Under the pieces are notes generated by a model, which had not been told where the DNA came from, did no database searches, and saw nothing but the letters and a program-made list of their open reading frames with translations. The translations under genes were made by a program, and so were the position numbers. A DNA stretch of 42,630 nt from Saprospiraceae bacterium (GTDB lineage Bacteria; Bacteroidota; Bacteroidia; Chitinophagales; Saprospiraceae), in assembly GCA_017985675.1 (NCBI GenBank), contig JAGNXB010000020.1, forward strand, positions 1 to 42,630. Direction: 5' to 3'. Every line of letters starts with the position of its first letter. Within the stretch, counting starts at the first letter, position 1. Shown piece by piece: positions 16,856-25,088 of this stretch.

Positions 16856-18157
16856 ATGCCTGTTTTTAACGCATTACCAACCGATTCCCGTATTTCATCG
16901 CTCATACGATCCGAACTGGAACGGCAGCGACGAGGGATTGAGCTCATTGCTTCTGAAAATTTTACCAGTCTTGCCGTAATGGAAGCGATGGGTAGCTGGC
17001 TTACAAACAAATATGCGGAGGGTTATCCCGGAAGAAGGTATTATGGCGGGTGCGAAATTGTAGACCAAATAGAAAATCTGGCTATTGACCGGTTGAAGGA
17101 ATTATTTGGTGTCGAATATGCTAATGTGCAGCCCCATTCGGGTGCTCAGGCGAATGCCGCTGTTTTTTTGGCGCTTCTGCAACCGGGTGACACCACACTT
17201 GGTTTTGACCTTAGCCATGGTGGCCATTTGTCACATGGGTCACCTGTCAACTATTCCGGCAAGGTTTATCGTGCTACATTTTATGGCGTAGAGCCAGATA
17301 CCGGACGAATCGACATGGGAAAGGTCGCGGAAATTGCTAGGAAAGAGCAGCCCAAACTGATTATTTGTGGTGCATCTGCTTATGCACGTGAGTGGGATTA
17401 TCCCGGTTTTCGGGCCATCGCTGACGAAGTGGGTGCATTATTACTGGCAGATATCGCTCATCCTGCAGGGTTAATAGCCGGTAAGCACTTGGCTGACCCT
17501 GCACCCTGGTGTGATGTCATTACCTCAACGACACACAAAACGCTTCGCGGGCCAAGGGGTGGTATTATTATGATGGGAAAGGACAAGCCTAATCCCTGGG
17601 GCCGAACCACAAAAAAAGGGGATCCAATCATGATGTCAGCAATTCTGAATAGCGGTGTTTTTCCAGGGATGCAAGGTGGCCCGCTGGAGCATGTCATTGC
17701 AGCTAAAGCAGTAGCATTTGGGGAGGCACTTCAGGGTTCATTTGTGGCCTATGGACAACAGGTGATCCAAAATGCCCAGGCTATGGCAAAGGCATTTACA
17801 ACGAGAGGCTACCAGATCGTGTCCGGTGGGACAGATAACCATCTTATGCTGATTGACCTGCGCAATAAAGGGGTGACAGGCAAACAAGCCGAAGCTGCAC
17901 TTGGGCTTTCAGATATCACTGTTAATAAAAATATGGTGCCCTTTGATACGCAATCACCCATGGTGACTTCAGGCATTCGAATAGGAACAGCGGCCATGAC
18001 AACACGTGGCCTCCAACCTGCCGAATGTGAACAAATCGTCGATTGGATTGACTATCTCCTCCAAGCTCCTGATGATGCACAGCGAGGTTCAAAAACTAAA
18101 GCTGAAGTGAATCGATTTATGCTCCAGTTTCCGCTTTATCCGGATATGTCATCCTGA
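16856..18157 (+). CDS. glyA: Serine hydroxymethyltransferase
   Basis: Pyridoxal-phosphate enzyme that interconverts serine and glycine while charging tetrahydrofolate with a one-carbon unit. The 433-residue protein has [12 protein letters not shown] near residue 29, [15 protein letters not shown] near 51-65, the PHSGAQAN segment near 92 and the cofactor-binding lysine in [13 protein letters not shown] near 223-235. The C-terminal [14 protein letters not shown] near 370 is also standard. The length is normal. It is transcribed away from the metallophosphoesterase and convergent with the beta-barrel gene. With purN and metF elsewhere in the window it supplies one-carbon metabolism, but there is no operon link. 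Confidence 0.97.
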   Translation: MPVFNALPTDSRISSLIRSELERQRRGIELIASENFTSLAVMEAMGSWLTNKYAEGYPGRRYYGGCEIVDQIENLAIDRLKELFGVEYANVQPHSGAQANAAVFLALLQPGDTTLGFDLSHGGHLSHGSPVNYSGKVYRATFYGVEPDTGRIDMGKVAEIARKEQPKLIICGASAYAREWDYPGFRAIADEVGALLLADIAHPAGLIAGKHLADPAPWCDVITSTTHKTLRGPRGGIIMMGKDKPNPWGRTTKKGDPIMMSAILNSGVFPGMQGGPLEHVIAAKAVAFGEALQGSFVAYGQQVIQNAQAMAKAFTTRGYQIVSGGTDNHLMLIDLRNKGVTGKQAEAALGLSDITVNKNMVPFDTQSPMVTSGIRIGTAAMTTRGLQPAECEQIVDWIDYLLQAPDDAQRGSKTKAEVNRFMLQFPLYPDMSS

Positions 18158-18223
18158 TTTCTGCTTGATTTTAAATGCAATAACCATTATCCAATAGCGC
18201 ATTGGGCATTAAATAATAACAAT

Positions 18224-18251
18224 AAAAAAGCCTTCCCCGTTAAGGGAAGGC
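18224..18251 (-). terminator. Rho-independent terminator after the coiled-coil beta-barrel gene
   Basis: GCCTTCCC (18230-18237) pairs with GGGAAGGC (18244-18251). Read on the minus strand the stem is followed by a run of T (18229-18224), so it ends the sigma/anti-sigma-like/beta-barrel transcript, not glyA. Confidence 0.85.
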
Positions 18252-18280
18252 CACCAATTCTAATGAGTATAATAAAGGAA

Positions 18281-19255
18281 TTAAAAGAAAAACTGGACGC
18301 CGGCATTTACGACGTTATACTCGTAATTTGGATTCTCCTGAAAGAGATTACTTAATTCGTAATCGGCATAAAGCTGCCACCAACGTTGGCCGACTGCTGC
18401 GGTTGCGCCATATTGCCAGATATTGGTTTTGTAATCGTCTCTTAAGCGCATTTCTACATCTTCTCCAATCGCAGATTTAAACTCGAGATCCTGAAAAGCA
18501 TACAAACGGATGCCACCATAACCTCCAATCATGAGATTAAATGCATTTGCCCCTTTGCCAGCGAGGCGTAACTGCACAGGAATAATGAGTGAGTGCCTGC
18601 TCAGGCGGGATTGGGGTAGGGAGTTACTATAAGTTGAAGGGATGTACTCTGGCTCCTCATTCACTATGCTGAGTTGGAGATCATCTTTGGTTTCTAGATA
18701 CGTGTACTTCCAGAGCAAGCCATAGTTGATGTAGGCGAAAGAAGAAGCGCCTCCTATACGAGTTGAAAAAATGAGGCCAAAATTGCCACTCCAGGATTGC
18801 CAGGGCTTAAAGGTAGGCTGAGCCACATTATCATTTTCCAATTGTTCGAACGCATCGGTTGGACCTAAATTGAAAAGAAAATAACTTTTAGTTCTCTTAG
18901 GTGATTTCCGATCCCCCAATTTAATTTTGATCTTGTTTTTAGAACTGTCGGATTCAACATCGATAAAGACGTCTTCCATATCTTCAAAGGCATCTTCAAG
19001 GTCTTCAGCTGCTTCTTCTGCAGCGTCAGCTAATTCTTCAACAGCTTCATCCAAGGCCTCCTCAAATTGGGTTTCACTCAATTCGCCACGATTAAACTGC
19101 GCTTCCAGGTCGGCAATTTTAGCTTCGATACGCGCTTTAGCAGCGTTAATCCTCTCCTTGGTAGTTGTGCTATCAGGCTCTTGGGCGGAGAGAGAAAAAC
19201 CCATGATCAGACAAAGGATGAACAGTATGCCATTGGGCAAATAGTTGGAATTCAT
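18281..19255 (-). CDS. Outer membrane beta-barrel protein with acidic periplasmic coiled coil
   Basis: I chose the ATG at 19255, which gives a signal peptide (MNSNYLPNGILFILCLIMGF, cleavage after LSAQ) and removes the overlap with the upstream gene that a start at 19312 would create. The 324-residue protein then has an alanine- and glutamate-rich helical segment (about 27-97), predicted coiled coil, with dense acidic heptads (EELADAAEEAAEDLEDAFED). Next come a basic KKNK-like stretch and a C-terminal half of alternating hydrophobic/aromatic residues ending in VNAGVQFFF, the final aromatic usual for outer membrane barrels. No catalytic residues. It is the last gene of a three-gene operon with an ECF sigma factor. 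The function is unknown; it may be the regulated envelope target or the sensor. Confidence 0.72.
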   Translation of the reverse strand: MNSNYLPNGILFILCLIMGFSLSAQEPDSTTTKERINAAKARIEAKIADLEAQFNRGELSETQFEEALDEAVEELADAAEEAAEDLEDAFEDMEDVFIDVESDSSKNKIKIKLGDRKSPKRTKSYFLFNLGPTDAFEQLENDNVAQPTFKPWQSWSGNFGLIFSTRIGGASSFAYINYGLLWKYTYLETKDDLQLSIVNEEPEYIPSTYSNSLPQSRLSRHSLIIPVQLRLAGKGANAFNLMIGGYGGIRLYAFQDLEFKSAIGEDVEMRLRDDYKTNIWQYGATAAVGQRWWQLYADYELSNLFQENPNYEYNVVNAGVQFFF

Positions 19256-19274
19256 GGTGTGGATTTTTATAAGA

Positions 19275-20027
19275 TTACCAATTAATTTCAATTTCAGTAT
19301 TGCGGGAGCCAAAGGCGATCAAATCATCTACAACTTTGGGCTTGAGTGATTCCAGGGCAGCTAAGAACCGTTGAGGTCCTGTTTTGCTGCGATCTGAAAG
19401 GGCAGGTTTTACCTTGGCTATGAGTTGTTCGGAATTGCGTTTAGATAAGGTAGCAGGAATGGTTGCCTCCGTGATAATGACCTCCTGTGGCTGAACAGTA
19501 TGGACAAGGTCTAAGGAAGGATTATTCAACGCTGATATTTCTTCTGCCATGCTGTTGATCAACGCTTCCGTATGTACAGTCATCTCAAGTGGTGTTTGTG
19601 TTTCCTGAACGGTGATAACTACGTTTTCAGGCGGAGGTGATGAATTTGTATATGGTTTAGCGGCAATTTTCGATATTTTTTTGGGGGATATAACCAGGCC
19701 GTCACGCACATGTATTATGGTTTTGTCACTTGCTTCGGTTTTGGTTGGTGGCAAAAATTTCTCTTCAATTCCAAGCTGTTTAATTTCATCCTCAGCAGGT
19801 ACTTGAGTTAACTCGGGTCCACCATTTGCAATGGGAATACGAGATATCTGCCAATAAATGGCACCTGAAACCAAGAGTAGGGCGATCGCTGCTGCGACCC
19901 GAAGGAAAGGGAACAAATTCTTTTTTTTCGGTTGCTTTTTTTCAAGCACACGCTCCCACAGATCCTCCCGGACAGGCAGCTCGAAGTCGTTGAACGCTTC
20001 GGCAAATGTTTTTTTAATGGGATCCAT
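19275..20027 (-). CDS. Single-pass membrane protein, candidate anti-sigma factor
   Basis: I chose the ATG at 20027 (MDPIKKTFAEAFNDFELPV), which overlaps the stop of the sigma factor gene by 14 bases. The 250-residue product has a short cytoplasmic domain (about 1-35, helical, DLWERVLEKKQPKKK), one transmembrane helix (about 42-60) and a periplasmic part of low complexity rich in T, P, E and V. This topology and position suggest an anti-sigma factor that holds the upstream sigma at the membrane. However, no zinc-binding HxxxCxxC anti-sigma motif is present, so the assignment rests on context. It could equally be a structural envelope protein. It is followed 19 bases later by the beta-barrel gene. 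Confidence 0.65.
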   Translation of the reverse strand: MDPIKKTFAEAFNDFELPVREDLWERVLEKKQPKKKNLFPFLRVAAAIALLLVSGAIYWQISRIPIANGGPELTQVPAEDEIKQLGIEEKFLPPTKTEASDKTIIHVRDGLVISPKKISKIAAKPYTNSSPPPENVVITVQETQTPLEMTVHTEALINSMAEEISALNNPSLDLVHTVQPQEVIITEATIPATLSKRNSEQLIAKVKPALSDRSKTGPQRFLAALESLKPKVVDDLIAFGSRNTEIEINW

Positions 20028-20595
20028 AACTGCTTTGGTTTTCTTGCACCAATTCAAGACGAGCCTGAATAGCTGCTTTAGCTTTTTTAAATTGCGTTTT
20101 AGACGTACTTTCAGAGATGCCCAGCATTTCGGCTATTTCACTATGTCCAAAACCTTCGATAGCAAACAAGTTAAAAACTGTTCTATACCCGGAAGGTAAT
20201 TGGTCGATTAACACCAACAAATCCGCTGCTGCTAATTGGCCTTCAATGGTTGCAGGTCGAGCATGTTCAGGTAGATCCACTGGATCGTCAGTGAAAAAAT
20301 AACGTTGTTCTCTCCGAATGGTATCTATACATTCCCGGATCATAATGGATTTTAACCAACCTTCAAACCGGTTAATTTCACGAAGCGTATTTAGATTGCT
20401 AAATGCCCGTGCGAACCCGCTTGAAAGAGCCTCTTCCGCCAGATCTATTCTGTACAGATATCGTCTGCATACACCTAACATTTTAGGTGCAAATTGCTGG
20501 AAAACCCACCTCATAGCCTTTTCATCACCCTTCAGGCATGCGGCTACCTGATCTGGTAGCGAATGTGAAGTTCTTATAGCGATGATTTTGCTCAT
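20014..20595 (-). CDS. RNA polymerase sigma-70 factor, ECF subfamily
   Basis: The 193-residue protein has the two ECF regions: sigma region 2 (about residues 25-95, MRWVFQQFAPKMLGVCRRYL, then LAEEALSSGFARAFSNL and FEGWLKSIMIRECIDTIRR) and region 4 (about 130-180, IDQLPSGYRTVFNLFAIEGFGHSEIAEMLGISESTSKTQFKKAKAAIQ), which carries the helix-turn-helix. It directs RNA polymerase to a specific set of promoters. It is the first gene of an operon with a membrane protein and an outer membrane beta-barrel protein, so an envelope signal is likely. The overlap with the next gene indicates coupled translation. Confidence 0.92.
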   Translation of the reverse strand: MSKIIAIRTSHSLPDQVAACLKGDEKAMRWVFQQFAPKMLGVCRRYLYRIDLAEEALSSGFARAFSNLNTLREINRFEGWLKSIMIRECIDTIRREQRYFFTDDPVDLPEHARPATIEGQLAAADLLVLIDQLPSGYRTVFNLFAIEGFGHSEIAEMLGISESTSKTQFKKAKAAIQARLELVQENQSSYGSH

Positions 20596-20694
20596 TGCGG
20601 GGTGTTCAGCTATTAGACGATGCTTTTTATAGAATGGTTGTCTGGATGTAAAAATCTGTCCTTTTTCAGGTTATTCACCAGAAGATCGAGTAAT

Positions 20695-20732
20695 CTGTCT
20701 AATTAATCGACAGAACCAATGGAATAGGTTTG
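20695..20732 (+). promoter_or_regulatory. Dyad overlapping the predicted promoter of the GNAT/FemAB-like gene
   Basis: CTGTC (20695-20699) and GACAG (20709-20713) form an inverted repeat with a nine-base AT-rich centre. Downstream, TAGGTTTG (20725-20732) matches the Bacteroidota -7 element TAnnTTTG exactly. The usual TTTG at -33 is missing; the dyad covers that position, as an operator or activator site would. It also lies upstream of the divergent sigma-factor gene. Regulatory role is inference. Confidence 0.35.
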
Positions 20733-20774
20733 TGTTTGTGTCATGAGTGTATGCACGTATATTCACCAATTATT

Positions 20775-21614
20775 ATGGAAATCCGAATTATACCGGCAAA
20801 GGATATAAACAAGCTTAAATGGGATTCATGTGTCCACTATGCCACACAACCCGCTTTCACAGGTTACACCTGGTATCTAAATGCCATAAGCAAGGATTGG
20901 GTAGGACTTGTAGAGGGTGATTATGAAACCGTAATGCCATTGTTTTTTCAAAAGGACTGGCTTGCACGAAAAATCTTTGTCCAACCCATATCATTTGCTC
21001 CTTGTGGACCATTCTCCATCCATGTGATGAGTCGGCCACGAATATTAGGTTTACTTAAAATGGTGCCACGTCGTAGCCGTGATGTCATGCTGGTGTGGGA
21101 AGGGCCGGTTGGAATCTCCGACATAAAGAGTAAAACGGAACCCAGGGATTTACTTCAGCTTTATGATGCTTATCATATTTTAAAAGCAGGGTTTCCACAG
21201 GAACTACCTCAGACTGATGATGATTGGCATTTTGGCAATCCCACCCCGGAAGTTCTAACAGCCTTCTGGTTGAAACAAAATGGCAAACACCGCGCTGCGG
21301 AGGTCGACATGCACCGGTACCGACGCATCATTTATCAAGCGATGCATCGTGGCCAAGGATTCAGTATTGATTTGGAAAATAGTAAAGGCGAGACACTTGC
21401 AATGGCTTACTTTATTCACGCCCATGGCTATTTGTATCGTCTAATAAGTGCTGCAATACCTGGAAAAATAGGGCAACAGGCACTTTTTGAAGTGTTCAGA
21501 AGCACCATTGAAACATATGCAGGCAGGCCGATTGTATTAGATTTTAATGGTATCGGGCTAGGGGAAGCCTTTGGGGCTACCCGAATGTTTTACACCGTAA
21601 TCCAAAAGGATTGA
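20775..21614 (+). CDS. GNAT/FemAB-like acyltransferase-fold protein, function unknown
   Basis: I chose the ATG at 20775 (MEIRIIPAKDINKLKWDSC) over an upstream ATG at 20730, which would sit on the predicted -7 element. The 279-residue protein resembles Bacteroidota proteins of the GNAT/FemAB fold: an N-terminal segment with KDINKLKWDSCVHYA and PAFTGYTWYLNAISKDWVGLV near residues 9-47, a QPISFAPCGPFS segment near 75-90, and a C-terminal half with LAMAYFIHAHGYLYRLISAA and YAGRPIVLDFNGIGLGEAFG near 250-270. No catalytic residues can be assigned. FemAB relatives transfer amino acids to peptidoglycan precursors, but this is only a fold-level hint. It is convergent with truA. Substrate unknown. Confidence 0.6.
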   Translation: MEIRIIPAKDINKLKWDSCVHYATQPAFTGYTWYLNAISKDWVGLVEGDYETVMPLFFQKDWLARKIFVQPISFAPCGPFSIHVMSRPRILGLLKMVPRRSRDVMLVWEGPVGISDIKSKTEPRDLLQLYDAYHILKAGFPQELPQTDDDWHFGNPTPEVLTAFWLKQNGKHRAAEVDMHRYRRIIYQAMHRGQGFSIDLENSKGETLAMAYFIHAHGYLYRLISAAIPGKIGQQALFEVFRSTIETYAGRPIVLDFNGIGLGEAFGATRMFYTVIQKD

Positions 21615-21656
21615 GGGGGCTACTAACTGGTTGAGACAAATGGTTAGCTCCCGGTG

Positions 21657-22400
21657 CTACAAGTAAGGATATCGCACATCCAGGAGCGTGAGTCCGTCAG
21701 GAGGGACCAGCCAACTTCCATGGAGCAGCGATTGTTGGTCCATGGCTGAGCGCACTTCGTCCAACGAAGTTTTGCCTGCTGCTACACGAAGACACATGCC
21801 TACGACTAATCGAATCATCCCTCGGAGGAAACGATCGGACGTTATATAATAGATAAGTTGGCGACCGTCAGCAGATGGGATCCAAAACGATTCTCTTACA
21901 TCGCAAATTCTGGTTTGTGCATCGCTGTTTGTTTTGCAGAAAGGCGCAAATTCCGTGTAGTTTAAAAGGATTTGTGCTGCCTGGTTTAGCACTTCGATAT
22001 CTGGTGTCTCAGGAAATGGGTAGGACCAGGCACGATGTGTCAGGAAAGGATCTTTTTGTAGGGTGATCCGATACCTGTATCGTCTTTGGATGGCATCAAA
22101 CCGGGCATGTGCTTCCTGATGGACCGAATGAATACGGTGGACAGCTATATCAGGGGGTAATAGTCGGTTTAAGCGAAAACGGAGGTCTTTGGGCAAGATG
22201 CGATCAGTATCAAAGTGGGCAAAATATCCTTCTGCATGTACGCCCGCATCTGTTCTGCCGCAGCCTGTAATCACCACAGGATGACGGAGTAGGACTTGGA
22301 GTACATCCGACAATGTTTGCTGGACGCTATTGGTATTTGGCTGTGATTGCCACCCGCCATACCCGGTGCCATCATAGGATAGCTCAATAAAATACCGCAT
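21657..22400 (-). CDS. truA: tRNA pseudouridine(38-40) synthase
   Basis: Converts uridines 38-40 of the anticodon arm of many tRNAs to pseudouridine. I chose the ATG at 22400 (MRYFIELSYDGTGYGGWQSQ), typical of TruA; a longer open frame to 22475 would run through the terminator of the upstream gene and is rejected. The 247-residue protein has the catalytic aspartate in GCGRTDAGVHA near residue 50, a conserved RRYRYRI segment near 103, and RFLRGMIRLVVGMCLRVAAGK near 195-215. The length is normal for TruA. It follows a small membrane-protein gene on the same strand but is separated by a terminator. Confidence 0.95.
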   Translation of the reverse strand: MRYFIELSYDGTGYGGWQSQPNTNSVQQTLSDVLQVLLRHPVVITGCGRTDAGVHAEGYFAHFDTDRILPKDLRFRLNRLLPPDIAVHRIHSVHQEAHARFDAIQRRYRYRITLQKDPFLTHRAWSYPFPETPDIEVLNQAAQILLNYTEFAPFCKTNSDAQTRICDVRESFWIPSADGRQLIYYITSDRFLRGMIRLVVGMCLRVAAGKTSLDEVRSAMDQQSLLHGSWLVPPDGLTLLDVRYPYL

Positions 22401-22430
22401 GGACAAAAGTAAGGTAATCAGGCATAAATG

Positions 22431-22460
22431 AAAATGGCGCTCCTGAGAAGCGCCATTTTT
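22431..22460 (-). terminator. Rho-independent terminator between the DoxX-like gene and truA
   Basis: AAAATGGCGCT (22431-22441) and AGCGCCATTTT (22449-22459) form a perfect eleven-pair stem. A-run on one side and T-run on the other allow use in either direction. It lies just after the stop of the minus-strand DoxX-like gene and before the truA start chosen here, which supports that start. Confidence 0.88.
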
Positions 22461-22478
22461 TAGATACGATTGCAACCG

Positions 22479-22841
22479 TTAGCCAATAACTGATTTGTCG
22501 CGAGCAATGTGACCCGCATAAAGCCAGGACGCTCCGGCAAGACTAAGGTCCTTCAACACATTACCTGTAGCAGCCTGGTCACCATCAATAGCGCCACTTA
22601 AATGGACCAATGCCACCGTAAGTAACAAAAAGACGCCAAGTAAAACGGTTGCTAATTTGTCATATTTTCCCATAAAAATGCTCACTGTCGCCAGTATCAA
22701 TGCGATACCCGTGAGATACACTAAAATAGTACTTCCGAATGCCATGGGCGCCATAGCTTCTGCGCCCATCAAATGGAAGATGCCAAAAATGAGGAAGGGA
22801 ATAGCAAATAAATACTTGCCTAGTCCGAGAATAGCTTGCAT
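22479..22841 (-). CDS. Small four-helix membrane protein, DoxX-like
   Basis: The 120-residue protein has four predicted transmembrane helices: about residues 8-24, 37-55, 64-82 and a weaker one near 97-113. The N-terminal GLGKYLFAIPFLIFGIFHLMGA resembles the first helix of DoxX-type proteins, where a short helix-turn with a histidine follows. Members of this fold have been linked to quinol oxidase subunits and redox or stress responses, but many are uncharacterised. No motif fixes a function. It lies between terminators on both sides, so it is a single-gene unit. Confidence 0.65.
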   Translation of the reverse strand: MQAILGLGKYLFAIPFLIFGIFHLMGAEAMAPMAFGSTILVYLTGIALILATVSIFMGKYDKLATVLLGVFLLLTVALVHLSGAIDGDQAATGNVLKDLSLAGASWLYAGHIARDKSVIG

Positions 22842-22915
22842 GTTTGGTTGGTTTAGGTTAAAAAATAATTTCCAAACGAATATAGCCCATTTTACCGAAT
22901 TTTATCCTATGAAAC

Positions 22916-22948
22916 AAAAAAGCAGCAAGGGATGCTTGCTGCTTTTTT
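22916..22948 (-). terminator. Rho-independent terminator after clpX
   Basis: AAAAAAGCAGCAAG (22916-22929) pairs with CTTGCTGCTTTTTT (22935-22948) around a five-base loop, with A/T runs on both flanks. It follows the clpX stop by 18 bases on the minus strand and could work in both directions. Confidence 0.92.
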
Positions 22949-22966
22949 AACTAATAAAGTCAGATG

Positions 22967-24214
22967 TTAGGCTGCCCTCAGTAAACTAATCTTCGACCTG
23001 GCCAGTTTTTGCTCGGCATAAACCCGGTCAATTACGAATGATTTGACATCCTTAGATGAAGGCAATTCAAACATGGCATCTGTCATGATCGCCTCAAGGA
23101 TAGACCGCAGTCCGCGCGCCCCTAATTTATATTGTAGGGCACATTCTGCAATAAAATCTAAAGCACCTTGTTCAAATTGAAGCTCGATGCCTTCTAAGGC
23201 CATCAGTTTTTGATATTGTTTGGTGAGCGCATTTTTTGGTTCGGTAAGGATCCGGCGCAAAGATTCAATATCCAATGGCTCCAGCCAGGTGAGAACTGGT
23301 AGTCGACCAATCAACTCGGGTATAAGTCCAAATGTCCGCAAGTCCTGATGGTTGATATAACGGAGTAATTGTTCTTTATCGACCAGTTTGTCTTCGCTGT
23401 GTTTGTACCCTATGACTTGCGTATTGATACGACGGCCTATCACCTTTTCAATACCATCAAAAGCACCGCCACAAATGAACAATATGTTCTGGGTATTCAC
23501 CAGAATCATTTTTTGTTCAGGATGTTTACGACCACCGTTGGGAGGCACATTTACGTTAGTACCCTCCAGCATTTTAAGCAGAGCTTGTTGAACGCCTTCG
23601 CCGGAGACATCTCTGGTAATAGAAGGATTGTCACTTTTTCGTGCGATTTTATCAATTTCATCGATGTAGATAATGCCGCGTTCCGCTTGTTCCACATTGT
23701 AGTCACACACTTGCAACAGACGCGAAATGATGCTTTCCACATCTTCGCCGACATAGCCCGCCTCAGTAAACACGGTGGCGTCTACAATCGCAAAGGGTAC
23801 CTTTAATAGCCGTGCAATAGATTTGGCTAATAGGGTTTTGCCCGTACCTGTGGGACCTACAAATAGGATGTTAGATTTTTCGAGTTCGACGTCATCCTTG
23901 GTTCGGGGCGCGTTGAGCCGTTTGTAGTGATTGTATACAGCAACAGCCAATACTTTTTTGGCATCATCCTGACCAATGACATACTCATCCAGGTGTTTTT
24001 TAATGTCCTGAGGTGCGATGAGTTGGAGGTCCTGAGACGTGGAGGATTTGCCGGAAATTTTCTTTTTGCCAGGCAGCTCACTATTAATGATTTCGTAGGC
24101 TTGTTCCGTACATATTTCACAAATATGCGCCTCAATACCAGCGATCAACATGGAAGTTTCTTCCCGTGAGCGACCACAGAACGAACAATGGGGAATATTT
24201 TTTTCTTTTTTCAT
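22967..24214 (-). CDS. clpX: ATP-dependent Clp protease ATP-binding subunit ClpX
   Basis: AAA+ unfoldase that feeds substrates into ClpP. I chose the ATG at 24214 ([20 protein letters not shown]), which begins just before the zinc-binding N-domain; an upstream ATG at 24283 adds 23 residues without family support. The 415-residue protein has the C4 zinc motif (CSFC near 10-13 and CEIC near 33-36), Walker A GPTGTGKT near 121, pore loop GYVGEDVE near 149, Walker [10 protein letters not shown] near 177 and the sensor and IGF-region sequences that follow ([17 protein letters not shown] near 247). The length is normal. It lies 123 bp after clpP and a strong terminator closes it. tig-clpP-clpX is a standard gene order. 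Confidence 0.97.
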   Translation of the reverse strand: MKKEKNIPHCSFCGRSREETSMLIAGIEAHICEICTEQAYEIINSELPGKKKISGKSSTSQDLQLIAPQDIKKHLDEYVIGQDDAKKVLAVAVYNHYKRLNAPRTKDDVELEKSNILFVGPTGTGKTLLAKSIARLLKVPFAIVDATVFTEAGYVGEDVESIISRLLQVCDYNVEQAERGIIYIDEIDKIARKSDNPSITRDVSGEGVQQALLKMLEGTNVNVPPNGGRKHPEQKMILVNTQNILFICGGAFDGIEKVIGRRINTQVIGYKHSEDKLVDKEQLLRYINHQDLRTFGLIPELIGRLPVLTWLEPLDIESLRRILTEPKNALTKQYQKLMALEGIELQFEQGALDFIAECALQYKLGARGLRSILEAIMTDAMFELPSSKDVKSFVIDRVYAEQKLARSKISLLRAA

Positions 24215-24337
24215 GTAGGAATCAAAAGCGTTCAATGCAGAGGAGATCAACATTGAACTATGAACAAATGTACTGAAGACCAATCAGGATTTGATCAGGG
24301 TAAATGAGGAAGAATCAGCTCCTTATTTAAGCAATGC

Positions 24338-25042
24338 CTAATCTTTTTTATCCTTCCTTGGATTGTTCCGGTCAAGTACTTCATCCACCAGGCCATAATC
24401 CTTAGCCTGGGTACTTGTCATCCAATTATCGCGATCACAATCTGATTCAACTGTTTTGTAATCCTGGCCGGTGTGGTGAACAAGTATTTCGTACAGTTGC
24501 TTTTGCAGATCCTTGATCAGCTTATAAGATATTTCCATTTCAGTCACTTGCCCTTGCATACCTCCCATGGGTTGGTGGATCATGACCCTGCTGTGGAACA
24601 GGCAGGACCGTTTTCCCTTGGTGCCAGCGGCAAGTAAGACTGCACCCATAGATGCGGCTAAGCCAGTACAAATGGTACCGATATCGGGCGTCACATATTG
24701 CATCGTATCATATATGCCCAAGCCGGCAATGACCGAACCACCCGGACTATTGATAAACATTTGAATATCGCGCTTAGGGTCCGTGGATTCCAGGAAAAGT
24801 AGTTGGGCCTGGATCACATTGGCTACGTAATCATTAACAGGTACACCCATGAAAATGATACGATCCATCATGAGCCGTGAGAAAACGTCCATTCCGACCA
24901 CATTCAATTGGCGCTCCTCAATGACCTGAGGGGTGAAGCCATTAATGTTAGGAACCGTTGTAGACATATATTTCTCCAGGTGCATGCTGCTCATGCCCAA
25001 GTGTTGGGTAGCGTATTTTTTGAATTCGTCTTTTGGAAACAT
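24338..25042 (-). CDS. clpP: ATP-dependent Clp protease proteolytic subunit ClpP
   Basis: Serine peptidase that forms the tetradecameric chamber used with ClpX. The 234-residue protein begins with the Bacteroidota-type leader DEFKKYATQHLGM and then the processed mature region (ERQLNVVGMDVFSRLMMDRIIFMG near 43-66). The catalytic serine is in GLAASMGAVLL near 130, histidine in RVMIHQPMGG near 152, and aspartate in DCDRDNWM near 204. It is slightly longer than the E. coli enzyme, as is common in this phylum. It is 46 bp after tig, in the conserved tig-clpP-clpX order. Confidence 0.97.
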   Translation of the reverse strand: MFPKDEFKKYATQHLGMSSMHLEKYMSTTVPNINGFTPQVIEERQLNVVGMDVFSRLMMDRIIFMGVPVNDYVANVIQAQLLFLESTDPKRDIQMFINSPGGSVIAGLGIYDTMQYVTPDIGTICTGLAASMGAVLLAAGTKGKRSCLFHSRVMIHQPMGGMQGQVTEMEISYKLIKDLQKQLYEILVHHTGQDYKTVESDCDRDNWMTSTQAKDYGLVDEVLDRNNPRKDKKD

Positions 25043-25088
25043 GTTCTTCTTTTAGGGATTAAACGCTTTTTTGGTGGAATGTTTGCAA

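Noticed and set aside
21615..21656. Possible weak hairpin between the GNAT-like gene and truA (GGGGGCTA / GGTTAGCTCCC)
   Set aside because: The stem needs a bulge and a mismatch and has no T-run; not convincing as a terminator.
23369..23806. Open frame of 145 codons antisense to clpX
   Set aside because: Shadow of the strongly supported clpX frame.
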